From Enterobacter dykesii (lineage in GTDB: Bacteria; Pseudomonadota; Gammaproteobacteria; Enterobacterales; Enterobacteriaceae): a stretch of DNA of 64,000 bases. Made by a program: the position numbers and the translations under genes. Below are positions 47,706 to 57,318 of the stretch, in pieces (position 1 is the first letter of the stretch; each line of letters starts with the position of its first letter). The notes under the pieces were generated by a model, which made no database searches, was not told where the DNA came from, and saw nothing but the letters and a program-made list of their open reading frames with translations. The stretch is taken from the NCBI RefSeq assembly GCF_008364625.2, contig NZ_CP126604.1:2666001-2730000 (forward strand), written 5' to 3'.

Positions 47706-48602
47706 ATGATCTATGACTGCTTCTTATATTACGATGAAGATATGCTTCTCGAAATCAGGCTGAACACGCTCGCGGACGTTGTCGATCGCTTCGTTATCGT
47801 TGAGTCAACGCATACCTTTACCGGTAAAAAGAGGCAGCTGCATTTTGACATTAATAAATACAGTCAGTTTAAAGATAAAATTATCTACGTTGTGCATGAT
47901 AAAGAACCGATTACGAAAGCCGCTGAAGAATCTCATCCGGCCCGAGAAGTGATTCCGGGTCTGCCAGAGGGTATGGTGGTGGATGCGTGGGCAAATGAAG
48001 CCGCGCAGAGGAATGCCATCATGCAGGGTTTGACGCATGCCAACGATGATGATTTGATTTTAGTTTCCGATGTCGATGAGATATTTTCACCCCAGGTGGT
48101 AGCATCGATAAATCCCAAAAAGCTCTGCACCACTATTTATCAGAATTTCTATAATTATCAGTTCAACCTGCAGGTTTTTAATACTGATAACACGCCAAGA
48201 AAATGCAAATTACCGAGAGCCACACAATATAAAAATCTCGTTAGTTTCTTTGGCGGCGAACCTGAATCATTCAGGAATCTTAAACGCACCCGAAGCGTTA
48301 AAAACTGGTCCTGGCTAAAGTGGAACTGGTTCAAGATTAACAACAGCATCATTGAAAATGGTGGCTGGCATTTCTCTTGGGTAATGACACCCGAGCGCAT
48401 CTCAGAAAAAATGTCGACCATATCCCATACCGAATACGATCTTCCTGAGTTTAACAACCCGGAACACATCATGAAGGTCATTAAAAACGCGGAAGATATC
48501 TGGGGGCGCGACAGGACGTTAATCAAGCAAGAGCTAACGGTTGAAAACTTCCCGGAGTACATTGTCCGCCACAAAGACAAATTCAGCGCGTTCATTATTT
48601 AA
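47706..48602 (+). CDS. Family 17 glycosyltransferase-like protein
   Basis: 298 aa, resembling the GT17 family (beta-1,4-mannosyl-glycoprotein N-acetylglucosaminyltransferase type). Typical marks: MIYDCFLYYDEDMLLEIRL, FVIVESTHTFTGKKR, RNAIMQGL, DLILVSDVDEIFSP (a DxD-like metal site near residue 120) and NGGWHFSWV. No signal peptide; probably acts in the cytoplasm on surface glycan precursors, but the substrate is unknown. The gene is AT-richer than its neighbours, suggesting transfer. It stands alone, not in a glycan cluster. ATG at 47706 after GAGGGA. Confidence 0.85.
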   Translation: MIYDCFLYYDEDMLLEIRLNTLADVVDRFVIVESTHTFTGKKRQLHFDINKYSQFKDKIIYVVHDKEPITKAAEESHPAREVIPGLPEGMVVDAWANEAAQRNAIMQGLTHANDDDLILVSDVDEIFSPQVVASINPKKLCTTIYQNFYNYQFNLQVFNTDNTPRKCKLPRATQYKNLVSFFGGEPESFRNLKRTRSVKNWSWLKWNWFKINNSIIENGGWHFSWVMTPERISEKMSTISHTEYDLPEFNNPEHIMKVIKNAEDIWGRDRTLIKQELTVENFPEYIVRHKDKFSAFII

Positions 48603-48800
48603 CTTACGGGTTGCCCTTTCGCACCGCAGAGGGCGTTTGCTCAGCGGTCGCTCTACCACAAAATTTTAACAAAGATCCCAAAAAACCCTGGACGCACGCG
48701 GTCATGAGTATGTTATGGTTTAGACAGGATATGGAATGTTCGAGAAAGTTTCGGGTAAGTTAGAGTCAACACCGAACAATGCTTTGAAAAACATACAGAT

Positions 48801-48903
48801 AAAAAGAGACCGAATACGATTCCTGTATTCGGTCCAGGGAAATGGCTCTTGGGAGAGAGCCGTGCGCTAAAAGTTGGCATTAATGCAGGCTAAGTCGCCT
48901 TGC
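48801..48903 (-). ncRNA. sdsR: Small RNA SdsR (RyeB)
   Basis: About 103 nt on the minus strand, almost base for base the E. coli sequence: 5' GCAAGGCGACTTAGCC, a middle GCACGGCTCTCTCCCAAGAG stem, and the terminator stem GACCGAATAC / GTATTCGGTC with U5. SdsR is a sigma-S-dependent, Hfq-bound sRNA abundant in stationary phase that represses tolC, mutS and ompD-type mRNAs; it pairs with the antisense SraC/RyeA. Flanked by yebY as in E. coli. Confidence 0.95.
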
Positions 48904-48988
48904 CTTTTAAGAATAGATGACGACGCCAGGTTTTCCAGTCCACAGCTAAAGCGGTCGGAAAAAAAGCGCCAGAGCATCATTAAAAGTG

Positions 48989-49027
48989 AAAAACCGCAGT
49001 GCTTTCGCAAGCATCTGCGGTTTTTTA
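48989..49027. terminator. Terminator of SraC (and facing yebY)
   Basis: Long stem AAAAACCGCAGTGCT / AGCATCTGCGGTTTTT with one mismatch and a G·U pair, T6 at the end; symmetrical enough to end yebY transcription from the other side. Confidence 0.88.
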
Positions 49028-49042
49028 TTGGAAACCCGAACG

Positions 49043-49381
49043 TTAGCAGAGCTTGTCGGCGCGCTCAATAAACGGTGCCAGACTCATTTTTTGTCCCGGA
49101 TGCGACGGGTCATCGATCTGAATAATGCTAATCGGCTGGCCGCTGCTCTTGCCGCTGGCTACCTGCTGCTCTGCGTTATCATTCAGCGGGTATTGCACCA
49201 GCGTGCTCGGGTTGATGGCATACAGTGCATGACCAGGACGGCAGGTCAGCATCACCTCTTCGCGATTGAACGCCCATTTGTCCTTACCCACTTCAAAACG
49301 GCTGACGGTGATAACCTGCGGTGCGGCAAGCGCGCTTCCCGTACAGGCCAGCAATATGAGAGAAAGTACTGTCTTTTTCAT
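49043..49381 (-). CDS. yebY: YebY family periplasmic protein (DUF2511)
   Basis: 112 aa with a signal peptide ([19 protein letters not shown]) and a mature domain containing one conserved Cys in [11 protein letters not shown] and a C-terminal Cys (RADKLC). Function unknown; in E. coli it belongs with yebZ and yobA in a copper-linked operon. ATG at 49381; 16 bp after yebZ. Confidence 0.93.
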   Translation of the reverse strand: MKKTVLSLILLACTGSALAAPQVITVSRFEVGKDKWAFNREEVMLTCRPGHALYAINPSTLVQYPLNDNAEQQVASGKSSGQPISIIQIDDPSHPGQKMSLAPFIERADKLC

Positions 49382-49397
49382 ATGATATTTAACCTTG

Positions 49398-50267
49398 TCA
49401 GAAGGGTTCCCAGGTGGCGAACAGACTGACCGTTGCCAGCACCAGCGCTCCCAGCACCACTTCTGCCTGTGTCATCCTGATAAAAATCTGTTGTGCTCGT
49501 CCGCTCTCCGGACGAAACCGTGGCACCAGAAAATACCGATTTGCCAGCGCAATTACCACCATCAACGCCACCAGCGCACATTTGAACAACAAAAACCGCA
49601 CGTAGCCAGCCTGCCAGGGAATATGGACACCCAGTATCATGAGCGTATTTATCACGCCGGTGAGCAGCACGCCCGCAACGGCGTAATGCCCCACGCGCGA
49701 GAAACGCATCATGGTAAAGATGGCGGCATTCTGCCAGCGTCCTTTCGCCAGGCGCATGCAGAACAGCAGAGGCAGTAATCCGCCGAGCCAGGTGGCGGCG
49801 CAGATCAGGTGAATAGCATAATTAAGACGCTGCAGCGCCCCCATCGGACCGTCGTTCATCGCCGCGTGCCCTACCCCAGCCAGCAGGATAAGCTGTCCCA
49901 TTGCGAGCAGCAGCAGCCGCGAACCTTTCAGCGGTGCGAGCCATGCTGCGCCGACCGTTATCGCAGCGAGGATCATTTGCCACAGCCAGACGCCGCCAAA
50001 ACGGGTTCCCATCACGCTGAACCAGACCTGTGGCGCAAACACATCTCCCCAGCCGTTGCCCATCAATCCGCCCTGCAGCATAAACATCAGGACCGCAGCC
50101 GCCAGGCTCACTAAGGCCGCCACTTTCTGCTGCGACTGGAAGCGCCGGGACATCAGACGGTGGAGAGAGGAAGGCGCAAACCAGACGCTGTAAAGCGCGT
50201 TGCCAAAAACAAGCATCAGCGCCCCGAAATGGATAAAGCGCAACCCGATATAACACAGCGCCAGCAT
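49398..50267 (-). CDS. yebZ: Copper resistance CopD family membrane protein YebZ
   Basis: 289 aa, eight or so hydrophobic helices. CopD-family inner-membrane protein with conserved His in [16 protein letters not shown] and [12 protein letters not shown], possible copper ligands. Thought to take copper from the periplasmic CopC-like YobA into the membrane or cytoplasm. Starts 1 bp after yobA ends, so it is translationally coupled. Confidence 0.94.
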   Translation of the reverse strand: MLALCYIGLRFIHFGALMLVFGNALYSVWFAPSSLHRLMSRRFQSQQKVAALVSLAAAVLMFMLQGGLMGNGWGDVFAPQVWFSVMGTRFGGVWLWQMILAAITVGAAWLAPLKGSRLLLLAMGQLILLAGVGHAAMNDGPMGALQRLNYAIHLICAATWLGGLLPLLFCMRLAKGRWQNAAIFTMMRFSRVGHYAVAGVLLTGVINTLMILGVHIPWQAGYVRFLLFKCALVALMVVIALANRYFLVPRFRPESGRAQQIFIRMTQAEVVLGALVLATVSLFATWEPF

Positions 50268-50268
50268 G

Positions 50269-50640
50269 CTATTTCACGCTAAAGTGATAGCTGCCTTTGG
50301 TTTTATGGCCGTCCACGGAGACCACGTGCCAGTCTACCTGGTACGTCCCTGACGTCAGCGTTTGTTCCAGCGGCACGGTGAGTTGCGCTTTGTTCTGTTC
50401 GTCGCGCGTGGCGGTTCCCGTTTTGATGACCTGCTTTTGTGCATCCGTCACCACCACACCGCTAAATCCCGGTTCGATGCCTTCTGAAAAATTCAGCGTA
50501 AGTGCCTGCGGAGCGCTCGCCACGCTGTCCGCTGCCGGGCTCTGCTGTTTAAGATGTGCATGTGCCAGCGCGGAGGGCGCCATCATTATCGAGGCTACAA
50601 AAACCAGTGCGCATACCGCGCGGGAGGTGGAGAAACCCAT
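50269..50640 (-). CDS. yobA: CopC domain copper-binding protein YobA
   Basis: 123 aa with a signal peptide cleaved after SALA, giving a mature N-terminus HAHLKQQ whose His residues bind Cu(II). CopC beta-sandwich follows, with [14 protein letters not shown] near the end, also a copper ligand region. Start at the ATG at 50640 (MGFSTSRAV), 9 bases after AAGGA; an ATG at 50649 is too close to that site. First gene of yobA–yebZ–yebY. Confidence 0.94.
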   Translation of the reverse strand: MGFSTSRAVCALVFVASIMMAPSALAHAHLKQQSPAADSVASAPQALTLNFSEGIEPGFSGVVVTDAQKQVIKTGTATRDEQNKAQLTVPLEQTLTSGTYQVDWHVVSVDGHKTKGSYHFSVK

Positions 50641-50777
50641 CGCAATCATTCCTTTTTGTTATGTCTGTATGCTAAAGAATAACTCTGTATAATAAACGAG
50701 TCGAGGATCATCCTGCCTCCGCTTGTCATCGTCGTGCAATCGCGGTAACGTTGCCGCCGCAGAAAAAGGAGAAGGTA

Positions 50778-51008
50778 ATGAAGATCAATCTGGCCGCCCT
50801 TCCGCAGGACGAGATGGATAAAGTGAATGTCGATCTCGCTGCCGCTGGCGTCGCGTTCAAAGAGCGTTACAACATGCCCGTCGTGGCTGAAGTCGTGGAA
50901 CGGGAACAGCCCGCCCATCTGCGCGACTGGTTTCGCGAAAGACTCATCGCCCACCGCCTTGCCTCGGTCAACCTCTCCCGTTTACCGTACGAGCCTAAAG
51001 TTAAATAA
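50778..51008 (+). CDS. holE: DNA polymerase III subunit theta
   Basis: 76 aa, same length as E. coli HolE, starting [20 protein letters not shown]. Binds and stabilises the proofreading subunit DnaQ (epsilon) in the polymerase III core. ATG at 50778 after AAGGAGAAGG. Divergent from the yobA operon. Confidence 0.96.
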   Translation: MKINLAALPQDEMDKVNVDLAAAGVAFKERYNMPVVAEVVEREQPAHLRDWFRERLIAHRLASVNLSRLPYEPKVK

Positions 51009-51118
51009 GCTTAACGAGTCGTTACACTTCCTTACGCGGAATCTGGCAGGATAAGAAAACCCTGATTATTTTAGGTGTATTCTTAAATCTCTGCGACTCA
51101 GTGTATAAGGAAGTCACG

Positions 51119-51769
51119 ATGTCACATTGGAATATAGCGGCAGCCCAGTATGGCGGGCTGCATCAGACTGTAGATGACCATGTTAAGCACCACCTGCGCT
51201 TCATCGCCGAAGCAGCACGGCAGCGGTGTGATCTGCTGGTTTTCCCTGAACTCTCATTAACGGGCTCTGGCGCTCCGACGCTACCTCCCCCACCCGATGA
51301 CGCGCAGCTGGAGCCGCTGCTTAATGCAGCACATTTTTACCAGATTACCGTCATTGCAGGACTCCCTCTGGAACAGGATGGGCAGCGCCAGAAAGGCCTG
51401 GTGCTGTTTTCGCCTGCTCGCCATCGCATTTTGCGCTATCCGCAAGGGCGCGGAGCCAGCCTGGTGCCGGGGGACAAGCACCTTAGCATCCTTGATGCAC
51501 ATCCCGATTCTCCCAATCTCGATCCCAGAGCAACGCTTGTTACCAGCTGCCAGTCGGTGGGGGATAATCGCTGGCGGCAGTCCATCAGTAACCTGCAGCG
51601 CTTCGCGCATAAATATGCCATTGCGGTGCTGATGGCGAACGCCTGCGGCGGCAGCGCGCTGTGGGATGAAAAAGGCCAGCTGATCGTGCGCGCGGATAAG
51701 GGCGAGCTTCTGGTGACCGGCACGCTCGGCGGAGAGGGTTGGCAAGGCGATATCATTCCTTTAGGCTAG
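51119..51769 (+). CDS. yobB: Nitrilase-like carbon-nitrogen hydrolase fold protein YobB
   Basis: 216 aa, C-N hydrolase superfamily fold. The family Glu is present in VFPELSLTG (about residue 42), but I do not see the Lys in its usual context nor the CxDxRFPE-type nucleophile Cys; the central part reads ILRYPQGRGASLVPGDKHL. The end AVLMANACGGSALWDE...GWQGDIIPL is typical of YobB. Likely non-canonical or inactive as an amidase. ATG at 51119 after AAGGAAG. 24 bp before exoX. Confidence 0.9.
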   Translation: MSHWNIAAAQYGGLHQTVDDHVKHHLRFIAEAARQRCDLLVFPELSLTGSGAPTLPPPPDDAQLEPLLNAAHFYQITVIAGLPLEQDGQRQKGLVLFSPARHRILRYPQGRGASLVPGDKHLSILDAHPDSPNLDPRATLVTSCQSVGDNRWRQSISNLQRFAHKYAIAVLMANACGGSALWDEKGQLIVRADKGELLVTGTLGGEGWQGDIIPLG

Positions 51770-51793
51770 GCGTTTTAAGCTCAGGAGTTTTCA

Positions 51794-52456
51794 ATGCTGC
51801 GCGTCATCGATACCGAAACTTGCGATCTTCAGGGCGGAATAGTGGAAGTGGCCTCTGTCGACGTGGTTGATGGTAAAATCGTCAACCCCATGAGCCATCT
51901 GGTGCGTCCCGATCGCCCCATCAGCCCTCAGGCGATGGCTATCCATCGCATTACCGAATCGATGGTGGCGGATAAGCCGTGGATCGAAGAGATCATTCCC
52001 CACTACTACGGTAGCCCGTGGTACGTCGCGCATAACGCCAGCTTTGACCGCCGGGTGTTGCCTGAAATGCCGGGGGAATGGATTTGCACCATGAAGCTGG
52101 CGCGTCGTCTCTGGCCGGGGATTAAATACAGCAACATGGCGCTGTACAAGTCCCGCAAGCTCAGCGTCCGTACCCCTGAGGGGCTTCACCATCACCGCGC
52201 GCTGTATGACTGCTATATCACCGCCGCGCTGCTGATTGATATTATGAATATCTCTGGCTGGACACCGGATGATATGGCGACGATCACCGGACGTCCCGCG
52301 CTGCTGACCATATTTACCTTTGGTAAATATCGCGGAAAGCCGGTGTCCGAGGTGGCGGATAAAGATCCGGGCTATTTGCGCTGGCTGTATAACAACCTCG
52401 ACAGAATGAGCCCGGAGCTGCGCTTAACGCTGAAACATTATCTGGGCGATGCTTAA
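51794..52456 (+). CDS. exoX: Exodeoxyribonuclease X
   Basis: 220 aa DEDDh 3'-to-5' DNA exonuclease used in methyl-directed mismatch repair and recombination. Exo I Asp6/Glu8 in IDTETCDL, Exo II in [11 protein letters not shown], Exo III His/Asp in [14 protein letters not shown]-terminal domain ends with [23 protein letters not shown] at 51794 after CAGGAG. Its last 4 bp overlap the 3' end of convergent ptrB. Confidence 0.97.
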   Translation: MLRVIDTETCDLQGGIVEVASVDVVDGKIVNPMSHLVRPDRPISPQAMAIHRITESMVADKPWIEEIIPHYYGSPWYVAHNASFDRRVLPEMPGEWICTMKLARRLWPGIKYSNMALYKSRKLSVRTPEGLHHHRALYDCYITAALLIDIMNISGWTPDDMATITGRPALLTIFTFGKYRGKPVSEVADKDPGYLRWLYNNLDRMSPELRLTLKHYLGDA

Positions 52457-54513
52457 CGCTCTGCACGGCCTGGCAGCGTTTCCTGCGCCAGGCCTATTAA
52501 AAAGGCATATTCCAGGGCAACGCCTTCGTACGATTTAAATCGGCCCGATTTACCCCCGTGTCCGGAATCCATGTCGGTACACAGCAGCAGCAGGTTGTCA
52601 TCGGTTTTCAGCTCTCGCAGTTTCGCTACCCATTTTGCCGGCTCCCAGTATTGCACCTGAGAATCATGCAAACCGGTGGTGACCAGCATATGCGGGTAGG
52701 CTTGCGCCTCCACGTTATCGTACGGGCTGTACTCTTTCATATAGCGGTAGTACATCTCATCCTGCGGATTTCCCCACTCCTCAAACTCCCCGGTGGTAAG
52801 GGGAATGGATTCATCGAGCATAGTCGTGACCACATCGACAAACGGTACCTGCGCGACAATCCCCTTAAAGCGATCGGGACGCTGGTTGATGACCGCCCCC
52901 ATCAGCATGCCGCCCGCGCTGCCCCCCATGCCAAAGCATAGCTGCGGAGCGCCGTAGCCCTGCTCAATCAGCGCATCACAGACGTCGAGGTAGTCATTGA
53001 AGGTATTTTTCTTTTTAAGGAATTTCCCGTCTTCATACCAGTTCTGGCCCAGCTCACCGCCGCCGCGAATGTGGGCGATGGCGAAAACAAAGCCGCGATC
53101 GAGCAGGCTTAACCGACTGCTGCTGAAATCGGCATCCATGCTTGAGCCATACGAGCCATAGCCGTACACCAGGATCGGGTTTTTGCCTTTCTGGAAATGG
53201 CCTTTGTGATAGACGAGCGAGACCGGGACCTCAACGCCATCGCGAGCGGTAACCCACAGGTGCTCGCTGCGGTAGTTTTCGGACTCAAACCCTTTGACCT
53301 CGGTCTGTTTAATCACTTGCCGCTGCCCGGTATCCATATCCAGCTCAAACAGGGTGTCCGGCGTGGTCATGGAGGAGTAGCCGTAGCGCAACCGCGACGA
53401 TTCGGGTTCAGGGTTGAAACCAATCCACGTCACGTAGGCCGGGTCATCGAATGCAATCCCCACCACTTCCCGGGTTTTTCGGTTGATTTGCCGGATACTG
53501 GTCAGCCCGCGCTGACGCTCTTCCACCACCAGCCAGTCGGTAAAGAGGGTGAACCCTTCCAGCATCACCTGATCCCGCGCGGGGATAAGCACCTCCCACT
53601 TGCGCTCATCGCGCACTTTGGTTTTATAGAGACCAAAGTTTTTGCCCTCGCGATTGGAGCGCAAATAAAAGCTGTGCTGGAAGTGATCCAGGCTGTACTC
53701 GTGATCCTTGCGGCGCGGCAGGAAACAGAGCGGCTGGGCGTCCGGCAGTTCGGCATCCAGCAGCAGAACTTCCGACGTCGTCGCGCTGGCAAGGAAGATA
53801 ATCACATAGTGGCGTGAGGAAGTTTTATGCAGGCTGACATAAAACGTTTCGTCTTTCTCTTCGTAAACCAGCTCGTCGTCAGCGGAGTCCGTTCCCACGG
53901 TATGTCGCCACACCTGGTAAGGGAGCAGCGTTGACGCGTGCTTTTTGACGTAGTAAACCGTCTCGGAATCATTCGCCCAGACAAAATCCGGGGAGACGTT
54001 TTCCAGCATTTCCGGATACCAGTTGCCGGTGTCCAGATTGCGAAACCGCAGGCCGTACTGGCGACGGGAGAGGTAATCCTCCGCCAGCGCCATCACCGCG
54101 TTGTCAGGGGAAATGGACATGCCGCCCAGGGTATAAAACTCGCTGTGGGCGGCGCGCTGGTTGGCATCCAGCAGAATATCCCACGCATCCCATTCGGCGC
54201 TTAACACCGACTGACGCTGGTAAATAGGATACTCATTGCCGGGCTCGTAAATATGGCGATAGCGATAGCCATTTTTGGTCCAGGGCGCGGAGATATCGCG
54301 CTGGGGAATACGCTGCACCATTTCATTCAGCAGCTGGTCCTGAAGCGTCTGCTGGCTGGACATGACCTTGCGGCCATAGTCGTTTTCCTCGTGCAGGTAG
54401 TCGAGTACCTCTGGCCGGGAGCGAGAATCGTCCCGTAGCCAGTAATAGTTGTCTATACGCGTATCGCCATGCGTGGTGATCGCATAAGGAGTACGTCGGG
54501 CTTTCGGTGGCAT
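52453..54513 (-). CDS. ptrB: Oligopeptidase B
   Basis: 686 aa, the E. coli length, prolyl-oligopeptidase family serine peptidase cleaving after Arg/Lys in small peptides, cytoplasmic. Beta-propeller in the N-terminal two-thirds; catalytic Ser in [11 protein letters not shown] (near 532), Asp in [12 protein letters not shown] (near 617), His in [10 protein letters not shown] (near 652). ATG at 54513 ([10 protein letters not shown]). The longer open frame runs back into yebE and is not used. Confidence 0.97.
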   Translation of the reverse strand: MPPKARRTPYAITTHGDTRIDNYYWLRDDSRSRPEVLDYLHEENDYGRKVMSSQQTLQDQLLNEMVQRIPQRDISAPWTKNGYRYRHIYEPGNEYPIYQRQSVLSAEWDAWDILLDANQRAAHSEFYTLGGMSISPDNAVMALAEDYLSRRQYGLRFRNLDTGNWYPEMLENVSPDFVWANDSETVYYVKKHASTLLPYQVWRHTVGTDSADDELVYEEKDETFYVSLHKTSSRHYVIIFLASATTSEVLLLDAELPDAQPLCFLPRRKDHEYSLDHFQHSFYLRSNREGKNFGLYKTKVRDERKWEVLIPARDQVMLEGFTLFTDWLVVEERQRGLTSIRQINRKTREVVGIAFDDPAYVTWIGFNPEPESSRLRYGYSSMTTPDTLFELDMDTGQRQVIKQTEVKGFESENYRSEHLWVTARDGVEVPVSLVYHKGHFQKGKNPILVYGYGSYGSSMDADFSSSRLSLLDRGFVFAIAHIRGGGELGQNWYEDGKFLKKKNTFNDYLDVCDALIEQGYGAPQLCFGMGGSAGGMLMGAVINQRPDRFKGIVAQVPFVDVVTTMLDESIPLTTGEFEEWGNPQDEMYYRYMKEYSPYDNVEAQAYPHMLVTTGLHDSQVQYWEPAKWVAKLRELKTDDNLLLLCTDMDSGHGGKSGRFKSYEGVALEYAFLIGLAQETLPGRAER

Positions 54514-54598
54514 GTCATCATTCTTTTTCGTTTTACACCCTATAAGGTTGGCAAAACCCACGCATGATGCAAGCGAAACAGGGTCGCAACGGCGAGAA

Positions 54599-55246
54599 CT
54601 ATCCCTGTAACGCCTGTTTTTGCTCCCGGATGTCCCGCTCAATGCCTTCACGCACGTCTTGTGGGATCTTTAACGCATCGCCCAGGGCGTTAAGGTAGCT
54701 CCGCTCCATAAAGTGATCGATATCGATGGCGGCGCAGCTGAGGAAATAGAGTTCAAGCGCCTCTTCCTCATTTTTCACGCTTTGCGCCAGACGCTGCGGC
54801 TCCAGAGGCTGCTCGATGGCCTGCGCCACCAGCGTTCTGCCCTTCTCTTCAACGCCGGCTTCACGCAGCTGCTGCTCGATCGCCGCTCGCTCTTTATCGT
54901 CAATATGCCCGTCACTTTTCGCGGCAAAAACCAGCGCAAGAATGAGCCGCTCGGTACGCAGATCCAGCGGCGAGGTGTGCTCGCCGTAATGCGGTTCATC
55001 GCTGTGCGCGGTCCTAACTCTGTCCTTGTATTTATTCCACAGCACGGTGCCCGCGATGGCGCCCCCACCGGCCAGCAGTGCGCCTGTCCCGTACTTAGCC
55101 AGCAGCTTGCGCGAGGATTTATTCGCGACCAGCAGGCCTGCCAGCCCGCCGAGCGCCCCGGGTACCAGCAGTTTGCTGAGGTCCCGTTCGCCAGACGATG
55201 TTTTCTGCCCTAACAGGGATTGCAATTGATTTAACCAGCCAGACAT
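54599..55246 (-). CDS. yebE: DUF533 family inner membrane protein YebE
   Basis: 215 aa. N-terminal part with hydrophobic glycine-rich helices ([14 protein letters not shown] and [16 protein letters not shown]), then a TerB-like helical DUF533 domain from residue 95 ([20 protein letters not shown], with Asp residues). Function unknown; Cpx-induced in E. coli. ATG at 55246 (MSGWLNQLQ) is 5 bases from GAGGGA. Confidence 0.93.
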   Translation of the reverse strand: MSGWLNQLQSLLGQKTSSGERDLSKLLVPGALGGLAGLLVANKSSRKLLAKYGTGALLAGGGAIAGTVLWNKYKDRVRTAHSDEPHYGEHTSPLDLRTERLILALVFAAKSDGHIDDKERAAIEQQLREAGVEEKGRTLVAQAIEQPLEPQRLAQSVKNEEEALELYFLSCAAIDIDHFMERSYLNALGDALKIPQDVREGIERDIREQKQALQG

Positions 55247-55367
55247 GGTTTCCCTCACTTAACGGTGAACATATTCCACAGCGTAAGCGAGCGGGCGTCA
55301 GGAAATGTCTGGACGGGCTAAAGAAGCGCAAATTTCTTCTCCCTTCACCTGGCCATGTACAAGACAG

Positions 55368-55390
55368 ACGCAAACGTTTTCGTTTATACT
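55368..55390 (+). promoter_or_regulatory. PurR operator and -10 of purT
   Basis: ACGCAAACGTTTTCGT at 55368–55383 is a full match to the PurR consensus. A TATACT -10 (55385–55390) follows directly, so bound PurR would cover the promoter spacer. A partial -35 (AAGACA, 55361–55366) lies 18 bp before it. purT is in the PurR regulon in E. coli. Confidence 0.9.
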
Positions 55391-55417
55391 GCGCGCAACT
55401 TTTTCAGGGGGATTGTT

Positions 55418-56596
55418 ATGATTCGTTTAGGAACTGCGCTGCGACCTGCAGCGACGCGAGTGATGCTGTTGGGATCGGGCGAGCTGGGAAAAGAGGTCGC
55501 CATCGAGTGCCAGCGTTTAGGTGTGGAAGTCATTGCCGTAGACCGTTACGCCGACGCCCCAGCCATGCACGTCGCCCATCGTTCTTATGTGATTAACATG
55601 CTGGATGGCGACGCCCTTCGCGAACTGATTACGCGCGAGAAACCTGATTTTGTCGTGCCGGAAATTGAAGCTATTGCCACCGATACGCTGATCGCCCTGG
55701 AGCAGGAAGGCCAGCGCGTGGTGCCCTGCGCGAAAGCCGCAAAGCTGACCATGAACCGCGAAGGCATTCGTCGCCTCGCGGCGGAAGAGCTGGAATTGCC
55801 CACCTCGAGCTATCGTTTTGCTGGCGATAAGGCCGCGTTTCTGCAGGCCGTCGAGGAGATTGGCTACCCGTGCATCGTTAAGCCGGTGATGAGCTCCTCC
55901 GGTAAAGGACAAAGCTTTATTCGCGACAGCAGCGCGCTGGATAACGCGTGGGATTATGCCCAGCAGGGTGGCCGTGCCGGAGCCGGACGCGTGATCGTCG
56001 AAGGCGTCGTGAAGTTTGATTTCGAAATCACCCTGCTGACCGTCAGCGCCGTTGACGGAGTCCATTTCTGCGACCCGATTGGCCACCGTCAGGAAGATGG
56101 CGATTACCGCGAATCCTGGCAGCCGCAGCAGATGAGCGCCCTGGCGCTGGAGCGTGCTCAGGAGATCGCCCGTAAAACCGTCCTGGCGCTGGGCGGCTAT
56201 GGCCTGTTCGGCGTGGAGCTGTTTGTACGCGGTGATGAAGTGATTTTCAGCGAAGTATCCCCTCGCCCGCATGACACCGGCATGGTCACGCTGATTTCGC
56301 AGGATCTCTCCGAGTTCGCCCTGCACGTGCGCGCCTTCCTCGGCCTGCCCGTCGGCGGTGTTCGTCAGTATGGTCCGGCCGCCTCGGCGGTGATCCTGCC
56401 GCAGTTAACCAGCCAGAACGTCACGTTTGATAACGTCGACGGGGCGGTGGGCGCAGGATTGCAGGTACGTTTGTTCGGCAAGCCGGAGATCGACGGAACT
56501 CGCCGTCTTGGCGTGGCATTAGCTACCGGGGATAACGTTGACGACGCCGTGGCGAGAGCGAAAGCGGCCGCTGCGAGCGTCAAGGTAGAGGGATAA
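55418..56596 (+). CDS. purT: Formate-dependent GAR transformylase PurT
   Basis: 392 aa ATP-grasp enzyme that makes formylglycinamide ribonucleotide from GAR, formate and ATP in purine synthesis, an alternative to folate-using PurN. N-terminal Rossmann part ([20 protein letters not shown]), ATP-binding SSSGKGQS (about 158–165) and metal site in GVELFV…[10 protein letters not shown] (about 267–290). ATG at 55418 ([10 protein letters not shown]). Confidence 0.97.
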   Translation: MIRLGTALRPAATRVMLLGSGELGKEVAIECQRLGVEVIAVDRYADAPAMHVAHRSYVINMLDGDALRELITREKPDFVVPEIEAIATDTLIALEQEGQRVVPCAKAAKLTMNREGIRRLAAEELELPTSSYRFAGDKAAFLQAVEEIGYPCIVKPVMSSSGKGQSFIRDSSALDNAWDYAQQGGRAGAGRVIVEGVVKFDFEITLLTVSAVDGVHFCDPIGHRQEDGDYRESWQPQQMSALALERAQEIARKTVLALGGYGLFGVELFVRGDEVIFSEVSPRPHDTGMVTLISQDLSEFALHVRAFLGLPVGGVRQYGPAASAVILPQLTSQNVTFDNVDGAVGAGLQVRLFGKPEIDGTRRLGVALATGDNVDDAVARAKAAAASVKVEG

Positions 56597-56622
56597 AAAA
56601 ACGGGCCAAAAGGCCCGTTTTT
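56596..56622. terminator. Bidirectional terminator, purT / eda
   Basis: AAAAACGGGCC / GGCCCGTTTTT with an AAAA-type loop; overlaps the purT stop codon and lies 16 bp from the eda stop. Confidence 0.9.
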
Positions 56623-56637
56623 CATGCTGCGATTAAC

Positions 56638-57279
56638 TTACTGTTTCGCGCCTTCAACCGCTTCGCGAGCCAGTTTGGTAATGCGATCCCAGTCGCCCGC
56701 TTCCAGCGCATCCGCCGGAACCAGCCATGAACCGCCGATGCACAGCACGCTTTTCAGCGCCAGGTAGTCACGGTAGTTGGCAGGAGAGATACCGCCCGTC
56801 GGGCAGAAGCGTACCTGCGAGAAGGGACCCGCAATCGCCTGCAGCGCTTTGGTGCCACCGTTTGCTTCAGCCGGGAAGAATTTGAACTCTTTCAGACCGT
56901 AGTCCATGCCCAGCATCAGTTCAGAGACGGTGCTGATGCCAGGGATCAGCGGAATGGTACCTTCGGTGGCGGCTTTCAGCAGCGGCTCGGTCAGGCCCGG
57001 GCTGATGGCAAACTGCGCGCCCGCTTCGGTCACTTCAGCCAGCTGTTTTGCGTTCGTCACGGTACCCGCACCGATGATGGCGTCCGGCACTTCTTTCGCG
57101 ATAGCGCGGATAGCATCCATCGCGCAGGCGGTGCGCAGGGTCACTTCCAGAACGCGAACGCCGCCCGCTACCAGCGCTTTCGCCATCGGTACAGCGTGCT
57201 CCAGCTTGTTTACCACGATAACCGGCACGACAGGGCCAGTGGTCAGGATTGCTTCTGCACTTGTTTTCCAGTTTTTCAT
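56638..57279 (-). CDS. eda: KHG/KDPG aldolase
   Basis: 213 aa class I aldolase that cleaves 2-keto-3-deoxy-6-phosphogluconate to pyruvate and glyceraldehyde 3-phosphate, the last step of the Entner–Doudoroff pathway. Schiff-base Lys near residue 133 in [13 protein letters not shown]; Glu in [12 protein letters not shown] at 57279 ([10 protein letters not shown]), 39 bp after edd, same operon. KdgR, encoded in this window, represses eda in E. coli. Confidence 0.97.
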   Translation of the reverse strand: MKNWKTSAEAILTTGPVVPVIVVNKLEHAVPMAKALVAGGVRVLEVTLRTACAMDAIRAIAKEVPDAIIGAGTVTNAKQLAEVTEAGAQFAISPGLTEPLLKAATEGTIPLIPGISTVSELMLGMDYGLKEFKFFPAEANGGTKALQAIAGPFSQVRFCPTGGISPANYRDYLALKSVLCIGGSWLVPADALEAGDWDRITKLAREAVEGAKQ

Positions 57280-57318
57280 CAGAGTTTTCTCTCGCCAGAT
57301 CGTTAAAATCAAGTCGTC

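Larger units (their letters stand above)
48765..49030 (+). ncRNA. ryeA: Antisense small RNA SraC (RyeA)
   Basis: In E. coli a ~250-nt RNA is transcribed opposite SdsR and spans it on both sides. Here the plus strand carries the same arrangement, ending at a strong terminator at 48989–49027, about 107 nt past the SdsR start as in E. coli. The 5' end (about 48765) is only estimated by analogy. The stretch from 48603 to 48764 shows nothing else recognisable. Confidence 0.65.

Noticed and set aside
48603..48760. Possible small gene after the glycosyltransferase
   Set aside because: Short frames only, without ribosome sites or similarity I recognise; better explained as the junction region leading into SraC.
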